NCBI GenBank assembly: GCA_936936565.1
Contig: CAKZIX010000029.1
Coordinates: 54,577 to 118,576 of the forward strand
Origin: an uncultured Nocardiaceae bacterium
Lineage (GTDB): Bacteria > Actinomycetota > Actinomycetes > Mycobacteriales > Mycobacteriaceae
Length of the DNA stretch: 64,000 nucleotides
Direction of reading: 5' to 3'
Positions within the stretch are counted from its first letter, which is position 1, and each line of letters starts with the position of its first letter. Of this stretch, positions 58,358-64,000 are shown piece by piece. The position numbers were made by a program, and so were the translations under genes. The notes under the pieces were generated by a model. That model ran no database searches and was not told the origin of the DNA. It worked only from the letters and a program-made list of their open reading frames with translations.

Positions 58358-59304
58358 CGTGCAGCGAGAGCGTGCTCGCCGCGGTCGAGTTGTCGGCGGG
58401 CGAGACGGTGCAGTTCTGGGTGTTGGGGGCGATCGCGCTCGTCGGCGCCGTCGGCACCGTGTGGTCGCGCAAGGCGGTGTACTCGGCAATCTTCCTGGCG
58501 ATGACGATGATCGTGCTCGCGGTGTTCTACATCGCGCAGGACGCGGTGTTTCTCGGCGTCGTGCAGGTGGTGGTCTACACCGGCGCGGTGATGATGCTGT
58601 TCCTGTTCGTCGTCATGCTGGTCGGCGTCGATTCCTCCGACGCACTCGTGGAAACCATTCGCGGACAACGGGTTGCGGCGATCGCCATCGGACTCGGGTT
58701 CGGGGTGCTGTTGATCGGCGGGCTGGGCAACGCGGCCAGTGCGTCGTTCACCGGCCTGGCACAGGCGAATTCGGGCGGCAACGTGGAGGCATTGGCGGAG
58801 TTGGTGTTCGTGCGCTACCTGTGGGCCTTCGAGCTCACCGGCGCGCTGCTGATCGTCGCCACCATCGGCGCGATGGTGCTGGCGCACCGCGAGCGGCTCA
58901 CCCCACGCGCCGGCCAGCGCGAGCAGTCCGTCGAACGGTTCCGGCGGGGCGACCGGGTGACGCCGCTGCCGAGTCCGGGCGTGTACGCGCGGCACAACGC
59001 GGTCGACCTGCCCGCACGGTTGCCCGACGGCACCCACGCCCGCGAGTCGGTGTCGGCGATCCTGCAGCCCCGCGCCAGTGTCGCCAGCGGGTCCGGCGTT
59101 CAGACGCTTGCGCTGGCGCCGCGCAGGGCGGTGGATCCGTCGACGGAGTTGGGAAAAACGGCGGGAGCGCACACCAGCGCGACCGGCCCGTCAGGCGCTC
59201 CGCTCGGTGCTACCGGCGCGCGTGAGGATGCCGCGTCCGCACGCGACGAGGGTGTCGACCACAACGACGATCGCGCCGCGCGACACGGGGAGGACCACGC
59301 GTGA
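58354..59304 (+). CDS. nuoJ: NADH-quinone oxidoreductase subunit J with long C-terminal tail
   Basis: A 316-residue protein. The first 185 residues hold five transmembrane segments with [20 protein letters not shown], the broken helix of the proton path. They are followed by about 130 hydrophilic residues rich in Ala, Arg, Asp, Ser and Thr (about 185-316) with no recognisable domain, longer than the tail in most bacteria. Start overlaps nuoI as ATGA, stop overlaps nuoK as GTGA. Confidence 0.95.
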   Translation: MTCSESVLAAVELSAGETVQFWVLGAIALVGAVGTVWSRKAVYSAIFLAMTMIVLAVFYIAQDAVFLGVVQVVVYTGAVMMLFLFVVMLVGVDSSDALVETIRGQRVAAIAIGLGFGVLLIGGLGNAASASFTGLAQANSGGNVEALAELVFVRYLWAFELTGALLIVATIGAMVLAHRERLTPRAGQREQSVERFRRGDRVTPLPSPGVYARHNAVDLPARLPDGTHARESVSAILQPRASVASGSGVQTLALAPRRAVDPSTELGKTAGAHTSATGPSGAPLGATGAREDAASARDEGVDHNDDRAARHGEDHA

Positions 59305-59600
59305 GTCCGGGACACTATCTGTTCCTGTCGGCACTGCTGTTCACCATCGGTGCGGCGGGAGTGTTGTTGCGCCGCAACGCGATTCTCGTATTCATGTGCA
59401 TCGAGCTGATGCTCAACGCGGCCAACCTCACCTTCGTGACGTTCGCGCGGATGCACGGAAACTTGAACGGTCAGGTGTTCGCGTTCTTCACCATGGTGGT
59501 CGCGGCCGCGGAAGTCGTTGTCGGGCTGGCGATCATCATGTCGATCTTCCGTGCCCGCCGGTCGGCCTCGGTCGACGAAGCCAGTCTGCTGAAGCAGTGA
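59301..59600 (+). CDS. nuoK: NADH-quinone oxidoreductase subunit K
   Basis: A 99-residue subunit with three transmembrane segments. The two membrane Glu residues used in proton transfer are present, in [13 protein letters not shown] and [15 protein letters not shown]. The GTG start overlaps the nuoJ stop. Followed by an 88-bp gap that holds a 27-codon mini-ORF before nuoL. Confidence 0.96.
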   Translation: MSPGHYLFLSALLFTIGAAGVLLRRNAILVFMCIELMLNAANLTFVTFARMHGNLNGQVFAFFTMVVAAAEVVVGLAIIMSIFRARRSASVDEASLLKQ

Positions 59601-59608
59601 GGACACCG

Positions 59609-59692
59609 ATGCCGACGCGATCGAGCGCGGGCTCGCTCGAAGCAAGCGGTGCCCGCCGCCAGACCGCTGCGACCGAAGGGGCCACACGATGA
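59609..59692 (+). CDS. 27-residue mini-ORF bridging nuoK and nuoL
   Basis: An ATG 8 bp after the nuoK stop opens 27 codons ([19 protein letters not shown] then AATEGATR) whose TGA overlaps the nuoL ATG as ATGA. It would keep ribosomes moving from nuoK to nuoL across an otherwise untranslated gap. The peptide has no recognisable feature; coupling rather than product may be its purpose. Confidence 0.45.
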   Translation: MPTRSSAGSLEASGARRQTAATEGATR

Positions 59693-61596
59693 TCTGGCCG
59701 CTGATCGCGCTGCCACTGGCCGGCGCGGCCGTGCTGTTGCTGGGCGGCCGGCGCACCGACGCATGGGGGCATGTGCTCGGGTGCGCAACGGCTTTGGGGT
59801 CCTTCGGCGTCGGCGTGTGGCAGTTCGTCGACATGCTGGGGCGCGACGGCAAAGATCGCGCGACGCAGGAGACGTTGTTCACCTGGCTCCCGGTGGCGCA
59901 GTTGCGGGTGGATTTCGGGCTGCAGCTGGACCAGCTCTCGATCTGTTTCGTGCTGCTGATCACCGGCGTCGGATCGCTGATCCACATCTATTCGGTCGGT
60001 TACATGGCGCACGATCCCGCGCGCCGCAAGTTCTTCGCCTATCTGAATCTCTTCCTCGCCGCGATGCTGCTGCTCGTGCTCGCCGACAACTTCCTCGGCC
60101 TGTACGTCGGCTGGGAGGGCGTCGGCCTGGCGTCGTATCTGCTGATCGGCTTCTGGCAGCACAAGCCGACGGCGGCGACGGCAGCAAAAAAGGCGTTCAT
60201 CGTCAACCGCGTCGGCGATGTCGGGCTGGCGATCGCACTGATGGTCATGTTCGCGACGTTCGGTTCGGTGAACTACGACCTCGTTTTCATGGGCGTGGCG
60301 CCGGAAACCACAGCCTTCGGCGATGCGCTCGTCTCGGCCAGCTACTTCAGCGGAACCGCTTCCGAGACCACCGCCACCTTCCTGGGGCTGATGCTGCTGC
60401 TCGCCGCCTGCGGCAAGTCCGCCCAGGTACCGCTGCAGGCATGGTTGCTCGATGCCATGGAGGGCCCGACGCCGGTGTCGGCGCTCATCCACGCGGCAAC
60501 GATGGTGACCGCCGGCGTCTACCTGATCACTCGCGCCAACCCGATCTTCGACGCGGCGCCGATCGCGCAGACGGCGGTGGTGATCGTCGGGACGGTCACG
60601 CTGCTGTTCGGCGCCGTCATCGGCTGCGCGAAGGACGACATCAAGAAGGCGCTCGCGGCCTCGACGATGAGCCAGATCGGGTACATGATGCTCGCCGCCG
60701 GACTGGGCCCCGCCGGTTACGCGTTCGCGATCATGCACCTGCTCACGCACGGCTTCTTCAAGGCCGGACTGTTCCTGGGCGCGGGGTCGGTGATGCACGC
60801 GATGGACGACGAGGTGAACATGCGTCGCTACGGCGGCTTGCGTACCGTCATGCCGATCACGTTCGCGACCTTCGGGCTCGGTTACCTGGCGATCATCGGG
60901 GTGCCGCCGTTCGCGGGGTTCTTCTCCAAGGACAAGATCATCGAGGTTGCGTTCGCCGAGAACTGGGTGATCGGTGCCGCCGCGCTGCTCGGCGCCGGGA
61001 TCACCGCGTTCTACATGACGCGGGTGATGCTGATGACGTTCTTCGGTGTCCGGCGCTGGGCGCCGCAGGTGCATCCCCACGAGTCGCCGGGCACGATGAC
61101 GGGCCCGATGATCCTGCTCGCCGTCGGCTCGATCGCCGCCGGTGCCGCATTCGCCTGGGGGTCGGCTCTGCCACACTGGCTGGAACCTGTTGTAGGAACA
61201 GAACATCCGCACCTACCGGTGCCGCTCTGGGTGATCACTGCGGCGACGCTGGCGGTGGTGGCCGCAGGTGTCGCACTGGCCTATCGCCAGTACCGCACGG
61301 TGCCCGAGGCAGCACCGGCGGGCTCGGTGCTGACCGTCGCGGCGCGCCGGGACCTCTACGGCGACGCGTTCAACGAGGCCGCGTTCATGCGGCCGGGCCA
61401 GGTGCTCACCCGTTCGCTCGGGTACGCCGAGGACAAGGGCGTCGACGGCCTGGTCACCGGATCCGCCGGCCTGGTGGCGGCGACGTCGGCACTGGCCCGG
61501 CGGCTGCAAACCGGTTTCGTGCGCTCCTACGCGCTGACCATGCTGACCGGAGCGACGCTCGTCGTCGCGAGCCTGCTGGTGGTGCGCGCGTGGTGA
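59689..61596 (+). CDS. nuoL: NADH-quinone oxidoreductase subunit L
   Basis: A 635-residue antiporter-like proton-pumping subunit with about sixteen transmembrane segments and a C-terminal lateral helix. Conserved blocks include [18 protein letters not shown] with the key Glu, the [23 protein letters not shown] segment and the Lys in [21 protein letters not shown]. The ATG at 59689 begins the typical [12 protein letters not shown]. It overlaps mini-ORFs on both sides. Confidence 0.97.
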   Translation: MIWPLIALPLAGAAVLLLGGRRTDAWGHVLGCATALGSFGVGVWQFVDMLGRDGKDRATQETLFTWLPVAQLRVDFGLQLDQLSICFVLLITGVGSLIHIYSVGYMAHDPARRKFFAYLNLFLAAMLLLVLADNFLGLYVGWEGVGLASYLLIGFWQHKPTAATAAKKAFIVNRVGDVGLAIALMVMFATFGSVNYDLVFMGVAPETTAFGDALVSASYFSGTASETTATFLGLMLLLAACGKSAQVPLQAWLLDAMEGPTPVSALIHAATMVTAGVYLITRANPIFDAAPIAQTAVVIVGTVTLLFGAVIGCAKDDIKKALAASTMSQIGYMMLAAGLGPAGYAFAIMHLLTHGFFKAGLFLGAGSVMHAMDDEVNMRRYGGLRTVMPITFATFGLGYLAIIGVPPFAGFFSKDKIIEVAFAENWVIGAAALLGAGITAFYMTRVMLMTFFGVRRWAPQVHPHESPGTMTGPMILLAVGSIAAGAAFAWGSALPHWLEPVVGTEHPHLPVPLWVITAATLAVVAAGVALAYRQYRTVPEAAPAGSVLTVAARRDLYGDAFNEAAFMRPGQVLTRSLGYAEDKGVDGLVTGSAGLVAATSALARRLQTGFVRSYALTMLTGATLVVASLLVVRAW

Positions 61597-61652
61597 GCCG
61601 CCGAATCGGAGTTGTGGACCCAGTTCGTGAGCAAAGCGAGGCGCAGGCATGA
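61593..61652 (+). CDS. 19-residue mini-ORF bridging nuoL and nuoM
   Basis: A GTG overlapping the nuoL stop (GTGA) opens 19 codons ([19 protein letters not shown]) whose stop overlaps the nuoM ATG (ATGA). It contains GAGCAAAGCGAGG, one mismatch from the dispersed GAGCGAAGCGAGG core. The double overlap suggests translational coupling across a gap created by the repeat. Confidence 0.45.
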   Translation: MSRRIGVVDPVREQSEAQA

Positions 61653-63103
61653 GCTTTCCGTGGCTGACCGTCCTGTGGCTGGCCCCGCTCGCCGGCGCGC
61701 TGCTGGTGCTCGCCGTACCGGCACGCGCGCGCGAACTCGGCATCGGTGCCGCGCTGGGCGTGCTCGGTGTCTCGGTTGCCGTTGCAGCACAGTTCGATTC
61801 GGGCGCGTCCGGGTACCAGCTGGTGGAATCGCAGGAATGGATACCGGCACTGGGTGCCGGCTACACCCTCGGCATCGACGGCATCGCGCTGGTGCTGGTG
61901 CTGCTCACCACCGCGCTGGTACCGATCCTGCTGCTGGCCGGCTGGCACGACGGCGGGCGTGTGTACGTGGCGCTCACGCTGGCCGTCGAGTCGATGGTGC
62001 TGATGTCGTTCCTGGCCCTCGACGTGCTGCTGTTCTACATCTTCTTCGAGGCGATGCTGATCCCGATGTACTTCCTGATCGGGGCGTTCGGGTCGGGTGG
62101 CGCCGGGCGCGCGGCGGTGAAGTTCCTGCTGTACAACCTCTTCGGCGGGCTCCTCATGCTGGCGGCGGTGGTCGGCGTCTACGTCGCGGCGGGGACCTTC
62201 TCGATCCGCGACATCGTCGCCGGCGGGGCGGCCGACGACTCCGAGTGGGCGAAGGTGATGTTCCTCGGCTTCATGTTCGCCTTCGCGGTGAAGGCGCCGC
62301 TATGGCCCTTCCACACCTGGCTGCCGGGTGCGGCCGTCGCGGCCAAGCCCGCGAGCGCGGTGCTGATGATGGCGGTGGTGGACAAGGTCGGTACCTTCGG
62401 CATGCTGCGCTACTGCCTGCCGATGTTCCCGGACGCGTCGAGCTATTTCGCGCCGCTGGTCGTCACGCTGGCCGTGATCGCGATCGTCTACGGCGCCGTG
62501 CTGGCGATCGCACAGACCGACGTGATGCGGCTGATCGCCTATACCTCGATCTCGCACTTCGGCTTCATCATTCTAGGTATCTTCGCGATGACCAGCCAAG
62601 GTCAGGCGGGCGCCACGCTGTACATGGTCAATCACGGCGTCTCGACGGCGGCGCTGTTCCTCGTCGCCGGGTTCTTGGTGTCGCGCAAGGGAACTCGTCT
62701 CATCGCCGACTACGGCGGGGTGCAGAAGGTGGCGCCGGTACTGGCCGGCACCTTCCTGGTCGCGGGACTGGCCACCTTGTCGCTGCCGGGCCTGGCCCCG
62801 TTCGTGAGCGAGTTCCTGGTGCTCATCGGCACCTACGTCAAGTACCCGGTCGCCGCCGTCGTCGCGACGAGCGCGCTGGTGCTGGCGGCAATCTACATCC
62901 TGTGGCTCTACCAGCGGGTGTTCGGCGGGCCGCCGCGCGCGCAGATCCGCGACCTCGGCCGCCGCGAAATCGCCGTTGTCGCACCGCTGCTCGCGGTGCT
63001 GATCGTGCTCGGCGTGTATCCGAAGCCGGTGCTCGACGTGGTCACCCCGGCGGTGCGCGACACCGTGTCCGACCCGGCCCCGACTCTGGCAGGTGACAAG
63101 TGA
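61649..63103 (+). CDS. nuoM: NADH-quinone oxidoreductase subunit M
   Basis: A 484-residue antiporter-like subunit with about fourteen transmembrane segments. FYIFFEAMLIPMYFLIG holds the essential Glu, and APLWPFHTWLPGAAVAAKPASAVLMM and the IAYTSISHFGFIILG block are intact. The ATG at 61649 overlaps the mini-ORF stop, and the stop overlaps the nuoN GTG. Confidence 0.97.
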   Translation: MSFPWLTVLWLAPLAGALLVLAVPARARELGIGAALGVLGVSVAVAAQFDSGASGYQLVESQEWIPALGAGYTLGIDGIALVLVLLTTALVPILLLAGWHDGGRVYVALTLAVESMVLMSFLALDVLLFYIFFEAMLIPMYFLIGAFGSGGAGRAAVKFLLYNLFGGLLMLAAVVGVYVAAGTFSIRDIVAGGAADDSEWAKVMFLGFMFAFAVKAPLWPFHTWLPGAAVAAKPASAVLMMAVVDKVGTFGMLRYCLPMFPDASSYFAPLVVTLAVIAIVYGAVLAIAQTDVMRLIAYTSISHFGFIILGIFAMTSQGQAGATLYMVNHGVSTAALFLVAGFLVSRKGTRLIADYGGVQKVAPVLAGTFLVAGLATLSLPGLAPFVSEFLVLIGTYVKYPVAAVVATSALVLAAIYILWLYQRVFGGPPRAQIRDLGRREIAVVAPLLAVLIVLGVYPKPVLDVVTPAVRDTVSDPAPTLAGDK

Positions 63104-64000
63104 CGCCACTTCCCGCGCCCAGCATCGAGTATGCCGAGCTGTCGCCGATGCTGATCGTCTTCGGCGTCGCCGTGGTGGGCGTGCTCGTGGAAGCATTCGC
63201 ACCCCGGCGGTTGCGCTACGGCAGCCAGCTGGTGCTCGCACTGGGCGGACTGGCGGCCGCGTTCGCGGCGGTGGTGCTGCTCGCCGGCACCCGGCACGCG
63301 GCGGTGCTCGGCGCCGTGCTGGTGGACGGGCCCGCCCTGTTTCTGCAGGGTGCGGTGCTGCTGTGCTCGATGCTCGCCGTGTTGCTGATGGCCGACCGCC
63401 GGGTCGAGCCGGGGCGCGATGTGTTCGCGCCGCAAGCCGCGGCCGTGCCCGGCAGCGTCGCCGAACTGGAGGCCACCCGTGTCGGGATCGCCACCACCGA
63501 GGTGTTCCCGCTGACCATGCTCGCGGTGGGCGGGCTGATGCTGTTTCCCGCCAGCGGCGACCTGCTGACCATGTTCGTTGCGCTGGAAGTGTTTTCGCTG
63601 CCGCTGTATGTGCTGTGTGGGCTGGCGCGGCGGCGCCGGCTGCTGTCGCAGGAAGCTGCGCTGAAATACTTTCTGCTCGGCGCGTTCTCCTCGGCGATCT
63701 TCCTCTACGGCATCGCGCTGCTCTACGGCTACGCGGGCACGCTCGATCTGGGCGGCATCGGCGCGGCGATCGCCGCCGGCTCCGGCGACGAGACCACCGC
63801 GCTGCTCGGCGTGGGGCTCGTCGCGGTCGGATTGCTGTTCAAGATCGGCGCCGTACCCTTCCATTCCTGGATTCCGGATGTGTATCAGGGCGCGCCGACT
63901 CCGGTCACCGCGTTCATGGCCGCTGCGACCAAGATCGCGGCGTTCGGCGCGCTGCTGCGCATCCTGTACGTTGCGGTCGACGGGTTGCGCAGCGACTGGC
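63100..64000 (+). CDS. nuoN: NADH-quinone oxidoreductase subunit N (3' end outside window)
   Basis: The GTG at 63100 overlaps the nuoM stop (GTGA), and the frame stays open to the end of the window, giving the first 300 residues. FVALEVFSLPLYVLCGLARR with the conserved Glu, EAALKYFLLGAFSSAIFLYG and FKIGAVPFHSWIPDVYQGAPTPVTAFMA with Lys and Pro identify NuoN. A hydrophilic stretch around residues 100-130 is an actinobacterial insert. Confidence 0.96.
   Translation, partial: MTPLPAPSIEYAELSPMLIVFGVAVVGVLVEAFAPRRLRYGSQLVLALGGLAAAFAAVVLLAGTRHAAVLGAVLVDGPALFLQGAVLLCSMLAVLLMADRRVEPGRDVFAPQAAAVPGSVAELEATRVGIATTEVFPLTMLAVGGLMLFPASGDLLTMFVALEVFSLPLYVLCGLARRRRLLSQEAALKYFLLGAFSSAIFLYGIALLYGYAGTLDLGGIGAAIAAGSGDETTALLGVGLVAVGLLFKIGAVPFHSWIPDVYQGAPTPVTAFMAAATKIAAFGALLRILYVAVDGLRSDW

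Overview
The window is GC-rich chromosomal DNA (coding bias strongly towards G or C in third positions, frequent GTG and TTG starts, many ATGA/GTGA stop-start overlaps) from a mycolic-acid actinomycete of the Mycobacteriales, most like Nocardia or Rhodococcus. Two blocks are recognisably collinear with Mycobacterium tuberculosis. One is the Rv1822-Rv1847 neighbourhood (pgsA-like, gcvH, garA, merR/ftsR-like, bifunctional nuclease, merR/resR-like, gcvP, glcB, two CorC-like genes, guaB1, M56 protease, blaI, thioesterase), here broken up by accessory inserts. The other is Rv3143-Rv3158 (response-regulator-like gene plus nuoA-nuoN). Gene names in this comparison come from memory of families and synteny; no database was searched.

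Layout. 1-1674: end of a copper/cupredoxin-like secreted gene, a polytopic membrane protein and a 51-residue membrane peptide. 1665-8742: hotdog thioesterase, an iron-box-controlled small RNA candidate, blaI-M56, guaB1, two DUF21-CBS transporters/regulators and a conserved actinobacterial protein. 8753-12600: TetR regulator divergent from a patatin-SDR-Baeyer-Villiger monooxygenase operon, which looks like a ketone/ester catabolic route. 12781-17819: a complete stressosome and partner-switching module (RsbR, RsbS, RsbT, RsbX, an RsbU phosphatase fused to an RsbW-like kinase, and a separate STAS protein). 18171-22429: VOC protein, GH15 trehalase-like enzyme, SMP-30 lactonase and PpnP. 22502-25833: ppgK-zwf-gnd operon that turns glucose plus polyphosphate into ribulose 5-phosphate. 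25981-28158: malate synthase G, with two palindromes in its promoter region.

28364-30402 is a four-gene type VII secretion substrate cassette without secretion machinery, ending in a three-copy tandem repeat. 30527-34681: XRE regulator and divergent FMN reductase, VWA lipoprotein-like or membrane protein, and CPBP protease. 34709-42715: glycine cleavage and signalling block, with a tandem glycine riboswitch before gcvP and GarA as the switch of glutamate/TCA metabolism. 42734-48721: DUF2252 protein, ParA plus CYTH-CHAD protein, a WYL regulator interrupted by a single TGA in place of a conserved Trp codon, and a divergent epoxide hydrolase with a perfect 25-bp operator-like palindrome between them. 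48733-64000: the NADH dehydrogenase I operon nuoA-nuoN (nuoN runs off the end) behind a CRP/GlxR-type site.

The most notable non-gene signals are: (i) an IdeR/DtxR box with overlapping promoter and a roughly 100-nt transcript ending in a strong terminator, in the position of mycobacterial MrsI; (ii) a family of short GAGCGNAGCGAN repeats that sits between genes and has also been accommodated in frame inside NuoA, GcvP and the RsbU-like phosphatase; (iii) palindrome pairs at gene borders; and (iv) two mini-ORFs that bridge nuoK-nuoL and nuoL-nuoM.
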